NCBI GenBank assembly: GCA_032717465.1
Contig: CM064715.1
Location: 34,233,201-34,297,200 of the forward strand
DNA: 64,000 bases
Source: Coenobita brevimanus
Taxonomy: Eukaryota; Arthropoda; Malacostraca; Decapoda; Coenobitidae
Direction: 5' to 3'
A program made the translations under genes and the position numbers. The notes under the pieces were generated by a model. The model had not been told where the DNA came from. It did no database searches and was given only the letters and a program-made list of their open reading frames with translations. Shown here piece after piece: positions 55,203-64,000 of the stretch; within the stretch, counting starts at the first letter, position 1; the number at the start of each line of letters is the position of its first letter.

Positions 55203-57335
55203 CTATCTATCTATCTATAGCCCGATGCCCTAATCCCGCAAAGGGTGGCCGCAGACAAAACGCCTCCAAGTCGCTCTGTCACCCACCATTTGACTACCCT
55301 TCCCCCAACTCACCCCCCCTCCCTCATATACCTCTCAACTCCATCCCTCCACCTCATCCTCGGTCTACCTCTCCCTCTCCTTCCCTCCCTCCACCTCACC
55401 TACATACACCCTCTTAGTCAGTTTTTCATTCTCTATTCTCTTCACATGTACAAACCACCTCAGTGTATTTCTCCTAAACTTCTCAGCCACATCTACATCC
55501 ACCCCACAGCGTTCCTTCACTTCTTCATTCGTCAATCTGTCCCTCCACGTCACTCTACTGTACATGCTCCTCTCAAGTAACTCATTTCTACTGCTCTCGC
55601 TCTTGACTTGTTCCACTCTTGCAAGGCCCATGCCTCGCTTCCATACGTCAGGGTAGGGATCACAATACTATCATGCAGTGACTTCTTAACTTCCATACTC
55701 ACCTCCCTATTTCTCATCACTGCTTTCAGTGTACCAACAACTTTCCCTCCCTGCTGTACCCTTTCACGCACTTCATCCCCCAAAGTTCCATCCTTACTCA
55801 TCACACTACCCAAGTACTTGAATGCACTCACATTCTCCACATCCTCACCATCCAACCTCACTGCACACTGTGACTTCATTCCTCTCAAACACCATAACTT
55901 TACTTTTGTTTACATTTACTTTCAGCTTCCTCCTCCTACACACTGTCCCAAATTCAGTCACCAAACCTTGCAACTCCCATTCGTCTTCACTCAACAGTAC
56001 TGTATCATCAGCAAACAGCAACACCGGAAGCTTCCAAATCTCACCCTCATTCATTAAAGCCACCCACACATCCACTGCCCTACCCTGCACCTCCTTTACA
56101 ACCCCATCCATGAATATATTAAACAGCCATGGAGACATTACACAACCCTGTTTCAGTCCCACATTGAGATCAAAGAACTCACTCAGTTCACCATCCACTC
56201 GCACCGTAGCCCTAGCTCCCTCGTACATACTCTTCATAGCACTCAACAACTTCCCCTCCACTCCATATATTCTTAATACCTTCCACATACCTTGCCTATC
56301 TATTCTCTCATAAGCTTTCTCCAAGTCCATGAAGGCAGCATACACTTTCCTTCCCTTCTCTAGATACTTCTCCACTAAACATCTTAGAACAAATATCTGA
56401 TCTACACACTCTTTTCCCTTCCTAAATCCCCCTTGTTCTTCTCCAACTAGCTCCTCTGTCATATGCCTAACCCTATCAATGAGTATTCTACCATATATTT
56501 TACCAGTCACACTAAGTAGGCAAATACCCCTATGGTGACCACATACTTCTCTCTCCCCTTTTCCTTTGTATAAAGGAACAATTATACCTGATTTCCAGTC
56601 CTCTGGAACCCTTCCCTCTTCCCAAGCCAATCTACACAACTTCCATATCCACTCCACAGCAATCTCACCCCCATACCTAAGCATTTCACCACACACTCCA
56701 TCAATTCCTGGGGCCTTTCCCAACTTAATCTTCTTCATCGCTTCCACTACTTCCGCCCTACTGATCTCTTCCTCCCTCCTCTCATATCTTCTTCTCCCAG
56801 CCATTCCCCAACCACTTATACTCGCACTGCTCTCACTCTCTACATTCAACAAATCCTCAAAGTGCTCCTTCCATCTCCTCAGTTTCTCTCTCTTCTCCAC
56901 CAGCAATCTATTATTCCTATCTTTCACTCCCCTACTATTTCCCCTTTCACACTGCCTTACTTTCTTTACCTCCTTCCGAAACAATTTCTTACTCTCCCTC
57001 CAGTTCACACTCAGATTCCTCCCAAACTCTTCATCCACTTTCTTTTTACTCTCCTTCACCAGTCTCTTAACCTCCCTTCTCCTGCTCACATATACCTCTC
57101 TCTTCTCTCTCTCATCTTCTCCCCTACCTCTACTCGCTAACCATTCACTATATGCCTTCTTCTTTTGTTCCACAGCTCGTTTCACCTCATCATTCCACCA
57201 TGCTGTCCCTTGCACACCCTTGCACTCTCCTCCTCACTCCACAAACCGCCTCACACGCTGCGCCTATCTCTTCCGTGAATATCTTACATACGTCTTCCAC
57301 CCCTTCCATCTGCTCTAGCTCATACCTTCCCAATC
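55203..57335 (-). mobile_element. RTE-type LINE, family with GATA tail, copy B
   Basis: The TATC repeats at 55203-55219 are the 3' tail on the minus strand. Reading leftwards: 5' part near 57330 (QMEGVEDVCKIFTEEIGAA in a shifted frame), a 456-codon RT frame, then after frameshifts the C-terminus (FKYLGSVMSKDG near 55800, RNTLRWFVHVKRIENEKL near 55450). The endonuclease is missing, so it is 5' truncated. It is the same family as 41999-43278 but about 0.85 kb longer at the 5' side. Confidence 0.92.
55845..57215 (-). CDS. RTE LINE reverse transcriptase, 456-codon open frame
   Basis: A long uninterrupted RT frame. The first 110 residues are a basic linker starting MQGTAWWNDEVKRAVEQKKK. RT entry KLGKAPGIDGVCGEML is near residue 165, FMDLEKAYERIDR (motif A) near 295, GLKQGCVMSPWLFNIF (motif B) near 355, and LLFADDTVLL (motif C, two catalytic Asp) near 400. 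It ends by frameshift at VTVCSEVGW; the true continuation (LDGEDVENVSAFKYLG) lies in the next frame near 55800-55860. The Met at 57215 is probably internal to the original polyprotein. All catalytic residues are present, but with no endonuclease and a shifted C-terminus the element could not move on its own. Confidence 0.85.
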   Translation of the reverse strand: MQGTAWWNDEVKRAVEQKKKAYSEWLASRGRGEDEREKREVYVSRRREVKRLVKESKKKVDEEFGRNLSVNWRESKKLFRKEVKKVRQCERGNSRGVKDRNNRLLVEKREKLRRWKEHFEDLLNVESESSASISGWGMAGRRRYERREEEISRAEVVEAMKKIKLGKAPGIDGVCGEMLRYGGEIAVEWIWKLCRLAWEEGRVPEDWKSGIIVPLYKGKGEREVCGHHRGICLLSVTGKIYGRILIDRVRHMTEELVGEEQGGFRKGKECVDQIFVLRCLVEKYLEKGRKVYAAFMDLEKAYERIDRQGMWKVLRIYGVEGKLLSAMKSMYEGARATVRVDGELSEFFDLNVGLKQGCVMSPWLFNIFMDGVVKEVQGRAVDVWVALMNEGEIWKLPVLLFADDTVLLSEDEWELQGLVTEFGTVCRRRKLKVNVNKSKVMVFERNEVTVCSEVGW

Positions 57336-57764
57336 TTTCTTACACTATGTTCAGTACTTTATTATAAAGGTGTCTGTTCTGCTTGACTTTATTTCTTACT
57401 GTTCAGCTATATCCCTTCTCTGTTTTTCTCTTTGCCTGTAACTTTGTTTTCTATTTTCCCTTTTTTCGGGGGAAAATGGGCAGTTTGTTCACTGCACCAA
57501 TAGCATTAGACGGAAGATAACAAAAGCTTGATAGTACAATATTGGAAATACACTTCCTTCAGTGGCTACCAGTTAAAGCTGAACTGCGATTTCTTACCTT
57601 AGAAAAACATCATCTGCCTTATAAAAGAGGAGCTAAATATAAAACAGGGAAAAGACGGGTTGGTAAACTATTGCATGTGTACCATTTACTTCATTACATT
57701 GTACATTATTTTCCCTTTTTACGCTCACTGGAATCCATATACCCAAACCTCGTTATGTAATAGG
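57336..57764. other. Unassigned spacer
   Basis: Nothing recognised. A 72-codon plus frame at 57542 has no family I know. Confidence 0.45.
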
Positions 57765-57768
57765 TTAA

Positions 57769-57947
57769 CCCCATTAGCACCCATTGTCAATATGGGATGG
57801 AACTGAGCATTTTCAAAATTTAATAAAGAAGGGAACCCCAAGGTAGGGACCTATGAGCTTCGCGACTATGAGCCGATAGGCGGAGGGCAGTATGCTTAGC
57901 ACCCTTCCAGCAAAATGCCTCGCACAGGAAATCTGGGAGCCAATGGG
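57769..57947 (+). mobile_element. Small TTAA MITE, copy 1, 179 bp
   Basis: Flanked by TTAA (57765-57768 and 57948-57951). The left end is CCCCATTAGCACCCATTG and the right, inverted, is CCCATTGGCTCCCAG. This is the piggyBac-type pattern of TTAA plus CCC, like the larger elements at 39-48 kb, with otherwise different sequence. A decayed copy lies at 54147-54303 in the other orientation. Confidence 0.75.
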
Positions 57948-57951
57948 TTAA

Positions 57952-58135
57952 GGCGCTCGAAATGGATGTGGCCGACAAGAGGTTGCTGAGGATTTATAAT
58001 AATGACATGATTTTACTCAGAGATGAGTGATCACCATCGCCTGGAACGAATGAACTAAGTAGCCTTGTCTCGAGCCACTGCTTTCCTAATTAGGCAGTAT
58101 AGCACTGACTGACGGATAGATGAAATAGCAGACTA
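57952..58135 (+). mobile_element. Decayed SINE-like repeat related to 63533-63760
   Basis: It shares, in order, AAGGCGCTC, CTCAG.GATGAGTGA, TAGCCT and GATAGATG-like ends with 63533-63760. It begins exactly at the right TTAA of the adjacent MITE, and the MITE's left flank CCTCGTTATGTAATAGG vaguely resembles the missing SINE head. The MITE may therefore have inserted into the SINE at TTAA. Confidence 0.5.
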
Positions 58136-58529
58136 TTAATAAAAGAGAATAACGATTGTAGCAAGCATGCGGGGAAAACAAAACAAAATGAAATATTAAA
58201 TCCTAGTGGTTTGTTTCGTTGTTACAAACGACTCTCTCCCTTATAGTGAATCCAGGGATGCGGGACAAAGTCTGCCAGGATCTGGTGAGCTCCCTTTTTC
58301 AGTTATCATTTATAGTAGCCTTTGCTCATTTAGTATAATTTAAATACTCTGCATTGCTACTGTCCGCAGTCCTGCTCACTCACACAACAAGCGAAAGTCG
58401 AAGATGCCTTTTTAAGGGGAATTTATATTTGATTTGTGAGTTTTGCTTAGTGGCATCGGGTATATAAATAATTATAGCTTTGCATAATGATAACATTCAC
58501 TTATCTCTTGAAAAATATCGAAGGCAAGC

Positions 58530-58700
58530 CATTTGTGAAATGGATAGTACATTCAGCTCACAACTGGAGTAACTCGAGTTCGATTCGCCAGCTGATCGAA
58601 CCGTTGGACAGAGTCTGTTTCCCCTTTGTCCCTGTTCATCCCGCAGTACGACTGATAATTTGGGTGTTAGGCCAAATTGTGGGTCGTGTTCTCTAAATTT
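58530..58700 (+). mobile_element. tRNA-like SINE, second type
   Basis: An A-box-like TGTGAAATGGATAGTAC and a near-perfect B box GAGTTCGATTCGC lie about 35 bases apart, followed by a non-tRNA body. No tail or flanking duplication is clear. A degenerate tRNA pseudogene is an alternative. Confidence 0.5.
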
Positions 58701-58862
58701 TTAGAAAGATTATGGCATTGCAAATATTGCTTATTTGCCTCAGTGATCCATAGGGAAGTCCTCTTCTCTTAACTGATATCAAGATGCCATCCAGCTTTTG
58801 AAATTATAATAAATATGACAAGGAATAAGGAGCTCATGAATTCTTCCAGCACAAAGTAAACT

Positions 58863-58867
<5 letters not shown>

Positions 58868-58912
<45 letters not shown>
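58868..58912. repeat. (CT)n microsatellite
   Basis: An uninterrupted CT run. Confidence 0.98.
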
Positions 58913-58914
<2 letters not shown>

Positions 58915-59854
58915 ATTGATAACAGGGCTGATAATTATCAAGGGGAGGAGAAATGATCACAGCTTATTTTATACTCTTTAGTTCTGATGCTAAATCCATC
59001 TGCATGTACTCTACGTGTGTGCACCTATGTTCATAAACAGAATGACGGAGAAATAGACAAATTTACATGGTTACATGCATATACTTGTATATTCATAGAC
59101 ATACTGACATACACAGTCAGTCAGACAAACCAACAAATAGACATATTCGTCCCATGACCTAGCATAAACAAGAAGTCAGCACAATAGGACGAAATGAATT
59201 AGGATTCAAAAGACGACCAACTTGTTTAAATATCGGTATGACGTGCGCAACGTGCCATGGGTCTGGAAACGTTCGGGGCTCCAAAAAGCTCATTATACAA
59301 TGCTAACAGCTTAATCAGGTTGTCCTGATTAAGATGCTGGATCATACCATATATGATAGTGTCTGGTCCTGGACTGTGTCTTTATAGGATTTAAGGGCAA
59401 GTAGCAGTTCATCAATCGTAAGCTCTCGGCTGTGCAGGGAGTCTACGTTTTCTGTTGCAAAGTCCAATATTTGTATTCCAGCCATGCGTTTATGACGCTG
59501 AAAACGCTGATCGTAATTAGCTTAGCTATGTAAATGAGAAAAACTCCTGTCCATGATAGTAGCTACGTCCACGAGATAGGCATTGACGGTATTATTCACT
59601 TGCAGGGTGGTAACAGGGATGTAAGGGCCTTTATTATTTAGTATTTTAATAGTGGACCAGACTTTACAGAGTGGAGTAGAACGATTCAACCTGGACATAA
59701 AAGGCCGTCAGGAGTCACGTTTGGCCCTTCTTATTATTCTCTTTGCCTCGGCCCGAGCCTGTTTGTATGCAATGAAGTTTTCCTCAGTTGGCTGACTATC
59801 CAAAATCCTGTATCTCCTACTGCGTTTCCTTAATGCTTGTCAGCAATCCGGCGT

Positions 59855-60668
59855 CTAACAACGAACTTTATGCTTCTCATGAACTGCAGAAGTCTTGGGA
59901 ATAGCTGCCTCAGCTGCATGTACTATGGAACTGGTTAAATTTTCGACGTTGGCATCTATGGTCTCCCCAGATATATCTAAATCTGCGATCCTTGAGAAGG
60001 ACCCCCAGTCTGCTTTCTTATAGTATAATTTTGGAGGTGGAAGGTCCCAAACAATCTCATGTGTATAAGAAATACAGATGGGTAAATGATCACTTCCAAA
60101 GGAGTCGTCATAAGGGACCCAGGAGAAATCTTGATGCATACCTGGGGATGCCAGTGATAAGTCGATAGCCAAAAAGTTACCAATACGATCATCAACACAA
60201 GTCGCTCTACTATCGTTCAGATGGACTGTTGTATTAGGTCGGCTACTTGCTCCCCACGACCATCGATCCTCAAGCTACCCCATTTATGGTGATGAGTGTT
60301 AAAGTCGCCCAACACTAATTCCCAGGAAGATGTTCAAATAGTGAATTCAAAGCATCACTATCAGTGGGGCCATGTGGTCGACAGTAGAGAGAGCAAACAG
60401 AGAGATACGTGTTATTAAATTTTACTCTGCACACCACATCTTCCAAAGTAGAATTTAGAACCATTTCTGTTTTGGGGTGGGATTTGTGTGAGTATATGGC
60501 AACTCCGTGACCATCATATATTCGATACGAATGGTAGTGTTTGAACTGTGGAGAATCAGGGTGATCCACCAAGTGCGTCTCCTGTAAACAAATAATGTCT
60601 GGCCTGTGTATAAACAGCAGAATTGCTTTATTGTGTAATTTATTCCCAAAAGTCCTACAGTTCCATTA
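59855..60668 (-). pseudogene. LINE endonuclease domain
   Basis: It starts near QWNCRTFGNKL, then PDIICLQETHLVDHPDS (catalytic-type Glu), LSVCSLYCRPHG, ELVLGDFNTHHHKWGS (Asp/Asn) and FGSDHLPICIS (final Asp/His). All landmark residues are present, but frameshifts near 60310 and 60200 split the domain. Confidence 0.88.
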
Positions 60669-60694
60669 TAACACAGTGAATGCGACAGTTTAAG

Positions 60695-60697
<3 letters not shown>

Positions 60698-60770
<73 letters not shown>
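60698..60770. repeat. (TA)n microsatellite between LINE ORF1 and ORF2
   Basis: A TA run located between the two LINE frames. It interrupts the element rather than bounding it. Confidence 0.97.
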
Positions 60771-60773
<3 letters not shown>

Positions 60774-61283
60774 CCGCAAAAGGAGAGCGGCTACCAGGGA
60801 CCTGTCTCGGTGTTTGCTGACTGAAGCCTTCATATATTCGTCAATGACAAGGCTCCCAGACTCGCCCAAGGAAGAGCTAACCCTTCTCTCTCCTGCTGGA
60901 GCAGAAGCAGGAAGAACATGAGGACGTGACTCTTTCGTAAGGGTGGTCATATTACTCTTACAAGACTTGTCAGACTTTGGTTTAGTTTTGACTGACTTAG
61001 ACGAGGCAGCAGCCTGAGAGTACGAAGTTGCAACTGGGATGTCAGTTAGAGAGATGGCGTGGACTGAAGGTTGTGATGGAGAGGTAGAGTGCGTGGCATG
61101 AGGAACAGGGGCAGGATCAGTCTATGTTTCAGCAGGGTACATCGCGGGATGGGACATCACCACTGAAGCACAGGAGGTTTTTGGCGAGGGAGTTGCATGA
61201 TATGCCTTCACCTTCTTTCTAGCTTCATTGTAGGAAATGCCCTCAGTTGCCTTCAGCGTCCAGACCTCTTTCTCCTCCGTCCA

Positions 61284-61715
61284 CTAGAGACAGTCCCTAG
61301 AGCAAGTGGAGTGAGCACCCTTGCGATGAAAGCAGCATACTGTCTCGGATGTGCGATGTTCAGCATCATGACCCTGGCTTGCACACTTGCCACACACTGG
61401 CTGGGAAGCCCGACAAGCCTTGTAACTATGCCCATACAACTGGCATTTCAACCAACGTAGAGGGTTAGGAATATACCGCCGAACATGAACAATTTCATAA
61501 CCAATGTTGACATGGCTGGGAAGAGACACTTTACCAAAAGTCAAACTGATGGTTGCAGTCTTTGTCCTGACGCCATCCGAAAATCTAGTTATAAATCTAA
61601 CACCGATGACATCTTGCTGAGAGAGTTCCTGTATGATCTCGTCCTCACTCATCACTATGAGATCCCTGCAAGTGATAACCTCCTTGCATGAATTCGTGGA
61701 AACTAGGATCTTCAT
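61284..61715 (-). pseudogene. LINE ORF1, gag-like protein with CCHC knuckles
   Basis: A 143-codon frame. TATISLTFGKVSLPSHVNIG and YEIVHVRRYIPNPLRWLKC precede three knuckle-like blocks: CQLYGHSYKAC, CGKCASQGHDAEH and CCFHRKGAHSTCSRDC. In the first block the leading Cys is Trp, and in the second the last Cys is replaced, so the knuckles are partly broken. Such proteins bind element RNA. Flanking parts of ORF1 lie in other frames (60800-61280 and 61720-62100). Confidence 0.82.
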
Positions 61716-62400
61716 CTCGACGTCCTAGCAATGAAACTTGTACAGCTTTAACAAGTCCTTTACCTGAGAAGAATTAAGAGTCTTTACGAGGAGGTCTTCA
61801 TTTACCTTTTTTTTTTTTTTTTACCTCTTCCACCTCACCAGCACGCCATCAATCACCTTCTTAATAATAAAAGGATTGAGACTAGCCAGAGTAGCAAAAC
61901 CAACCGCATGGAGGATGACATACGACACGTTATTTACAGGGATGGCCAGGGGGGCACAAGTCTGGGGTCGTTCAGTCTGGGGTCGGTCAGTCCGTATGGC
62001 AGTCTGGGGGTCGTCAGGACCACCTCAGGAGGGAGAGTCGGCAGGGTCGTCCACCATTGTAATCACTTCCCCCTAACAGGGGAAGTGAGAAGAATGAGAA
62101 AAAACGAGCAAGGAACAATATACCTGGGACAAAACACGTAAGTGTGAGATTGACCTCTCAAACCACTCTCGGGAGGCCGCGTCTGTGTCTATTCACGCCC
62201 CAGAGCTCTCAGTGGCGGGGGAGGGGGAGACCTCTAGAGGCGAGTAAGGAAAGACAAGCTCAGGATTTAGGTACAGACATCTACTGTACCAAGCTATGAG
62301 GGTGAGGAGGAAAATTAGAACTAGGTACCCTAATCACCACCAGAAAGGTGGAAAAAAAAAAAAAAACACTTGCCGGTGGGGCAGCCGTGAAACGCTAGAG

Positions 62401-63230
62401 GAGAGAGCGCACAGCAGCACGTCTGCACCCTCCACGACCATGCATCAAAGTCCCTCTTTTGAAATGTTCGTGCACCCATTATATACATTCGGTTGGTAAC
62501 AGATGAGCATTGAACATTTTATTCGAGTCAGAGTTCTTCATAGGCCACTCAAATTGCCAGTTTGAGACTGAAGTTCATGATGCAGGAACATCATAAGTTT
62601 CATCTATGCCTACTTTTAAATGTATGTGCATCAGACTAAACATTCTGTTCTCCACAGAGATCACTTCATACACTTCTAATAACTGTAAGCGCGTAGTTTC
62701 ATCTTTACCCTTCTCACACATCCAGTGCTGTACCTGCGGGTAAGCGACGGCACCATGTTTTATTTCCAGCACTTGCATCGACCCATGTCATCCGGTATCT
62801 GTGAGTCAATATTAATCACTTCAAATTTCATCTTCTGCATCCAAATATCTGTTCTTAAAGCAGATGAATGTTTATACTTGGAAATTACTGAAACACTGGA
62901 AGAAAGTGCGCAAATGAATATGCCCACGAATTGGGTCCCAGTGTCTAAGGAAATGGGAGTCCAAGTTCGTATCATCAGCTTTTCCCCTGCCTTGGAAATA
63001 TATTCCGGTTCTTATTTTTTCTCCTGCCTTTATATTTTAATAGGTATTGCTGTAAAATGTAGCGGCTCCGAATAATGGACTATTTTTTAAGTGATGACCC
63101 CGTTAAACATATTATAACCCGAAAATAAGTAAAGTCATGAGTAAGAGTATCATCATCAGGTGATATGTTATTATTAGTTTTATAAATGTATAGATGGGGG
63201 CGTTCACCATCCACTCACTCGATGTAGAGC
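62401..63230. other. Unassigned; overlapping 67-116 codon frames
   Basis: Plus 62725-63075 and minus 62575-62778 and 62760-62975 overlap. None belongs to a family I know, and they cannot all be real. Confidence 0.35.
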
Positions 63231-63240
63231 TACTTTCCTC

Positions 63241-63440
63241 TCGCTCTTCCTTCCTCTTATGTCTGTCTTCCTTTCCTTCATTCTTTCCTCGTCCTTCTGC
63301 CTACAGGTGACTCTCGCTCTTCCTTCCTTTTATGTCTGTCTTCCTTTCCTTCATTCTTTCCTCGTCCTTCTGCCTACGGGTGACTTTACACTCCCTCTTC
63401 TATCTGTCTTTCCTTCATTCTTTCCCCTTTCTTCGCCTAT
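63241..63440. repeat. 73-bp minisatellite, about 2.7 units
   Basis: TCGCTCTTCCTTCCT...CTTCTGCCTACAGGTGAC repeats at 73-bp spacing (63241, 63314) with a third shortened unit ending near 63440. It is pyrimidine-rich. Confidence 0.92.
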
Positions 63441-63532
63441 GGGTGACTCTACACACAGTGACAAGCCAAATTATTTCCTGTACACCAGGGAACCATTTAC
63501 CACGCTGGGTGGTAACGATATAACCAAATTAT

Positions 63533-63760
63533 GGCGCCTGGTGGTTTAGTGGGTAATTAAGGCGCTCCAATTGGATTGAGCCTGTGCAGGTTTACATTCA
63601 AGGGGTGGCTGGGGTTTATTGCTCACGTAATGCCACTCAGGGATGAGTGAGGCTGGTCACTCTCATCTTAAATGTCAGGACCAATTTGCCTAGCCTCGGG
63701 CTCATACGCTTCTCATGGGATGGCATAGGATTGGATGATGGATAGATGGATAAATGTATT
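63533..63760 (+). mobile_element. SINE-like repeat, better copy
   Basis: A tRNA-like head GGCGCCTGGTGGTTTAGTGG (A-box-like) and a degenerate B box AGGTTTACATTC, followed by a body shared with 57952-58135. It ends in GGATGATGGATAGATGGATA, a short GGAT/GATA tail. Confidence 0.6.
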
Positions 63761-63849
63761 GTAAGGAGAGTGTAACGCTTTGCATCTGTTTACTGGAACT
63801 GACAAGGAGCCTACACGTGGTGACACTGTGCACCCTGCCTTGAACTAGT

Positions 63850-64000
63850 GCGACCCCCAGACGGGAGCAAAAAATCTCATGTTTCCTTATACCTCACCAC
63901 GGGATGGACCTTGTTTCGATTCCGGCGCGGTGATGTCTACCACATGGAAGAACTGAATCTTTACACGGTGTAGGTACTGTACTGTACCTGTAGGACAGCC
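63850..64000 (+). mobile_element. Possible tRNA-like SINE head, cut by the window end
   Basis: TTGTTTCGATTCCGGC near 63912 fits a B box, with GATGTCTACCACATGG downstream. No convincing A box, and the rest is outside the window. Confidence 0.25.

Larger units (their letters stand above)
59150..62400 (-). mobile_element. I/Jockey-superfamily LINE, 3' truncated
   Basis: Read leftwards on the minus strand: a GC-rich 5' region (about 62160-62400), ORF1 with zinc knuckles (61284-61715 and decayed flanks), an AT microsatellite, the ORF2 endonuclease (60668 to about 60000), the linker (59700-59850), and the first RT motif (HVARTSYRYLNK / NPNSFRPIVLTS near 59170-59230). The RT is cut off before motif A, so more than half of ORF2 is missing. 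The clade (Nimb, I or Jockey) cannot be fixed without a tree. Confidence 0.85.

Noticed and set aside
56566..57318. 250-codon plus-strand frame
   Set aside because: It is the antisense shadow of the RTE reverse transcriptase; composition (Ser/Leu/Pro/Phe) follows from the opposite strand.
1..64000. CRISPR arrays, bacterial operons or phage modules
   Set aside because: No regularly spaced repeat-spacer pattern, ribosome-binding sites or gene clusters. All signals are those of a metazoan genome.

Overview
This is eukaryotic nuclear DNA, almost certainly from an arthropod and most likely a decapod crustacean. The reasons are the dense AT, GT, CT and GATA microsatellites, the mix of RTE-, CR1- and Jockey-like LINEs, Ty3/gypsy-type, piggyBac-, Tc1-, hAT- and pogo-like elements with tRNA-derived SINEs, and the lack of any compact or operon-like gene order. 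The organism call is inference; no ribosomal or mitochondrial marker is present. I found no intact cellular protein gene. Nearly everything I could identify is a transposable element, an element inside an element, or a simple repeat.

Layout. 1-1.4 kb: nothing recognised. 1.4-6.7 kb: minus-strand RTE-like and Jockey-like LINE fragments, a tRNA-derived SINE, a possible Penelope-like scrap and AT/CT microsatellites. 8.2-11.7 kb: copy 1 of a 3.4-kb duplicated segment whose second copy lies at 38.8-48.4 kb. 12.9-16.4 kb: a nearly full RTE-type LINE (minus) split by a 3' LINE scrap. 16.7-36.6 kb: a tandem array of a gypsy-type LTR element (minus) with three LTRs and two internal regions. Both internal regions lack protease, reverse transcriptase and RNase H. 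The leftmost LTR is cut into three pieces by an 8.6-kb Tc1-like transposon, which carries a nearly complete CR1 LINE, and by a second Jockey-like LINE. 38.8-48.4 kb: copy 2 of the duplicated segment, enlarged by three TTAA-flanked piggyBac-like insertions at sites that copy 1 shows empty. One of these holds a further TTAA element, which in turn holds an RTE LINE with a visible target-site duplication. 48.4-55.1 kb: a trinucleotide repeat, a possible CRE/E-box promoter with splice donors, a pogo-like MITE, a GC-rich cold-shock-domain (Y-box-like) fusion pseudogene, a small TTAA MITE and a hAT deletion derivative. 55.2-57.3 kb: an RTE LINE with a 456-codon open RT frame. 57.8-64 kb: another TTAA MITE, SINE-like repeats, an I/Jockey-superfamily LINE (zinc-knuckle ORF1, endonuclease, truncated RT) and a 73-bp minisatellite.

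How the parts relate. The window reads as a stratigraphic record. The duplicated segment supplies empty and filled versions of the same target sites, and the LTR array supplies paralogous empty sites for the Tc1, Jockey and SINE insertions. This allows a relative order of events from one sequence. Most coding remnants are broken; the 456-codon RTE frame and the CR1 element are the least decayed. Percent identities were judged by eye; no alignment or search could be run.
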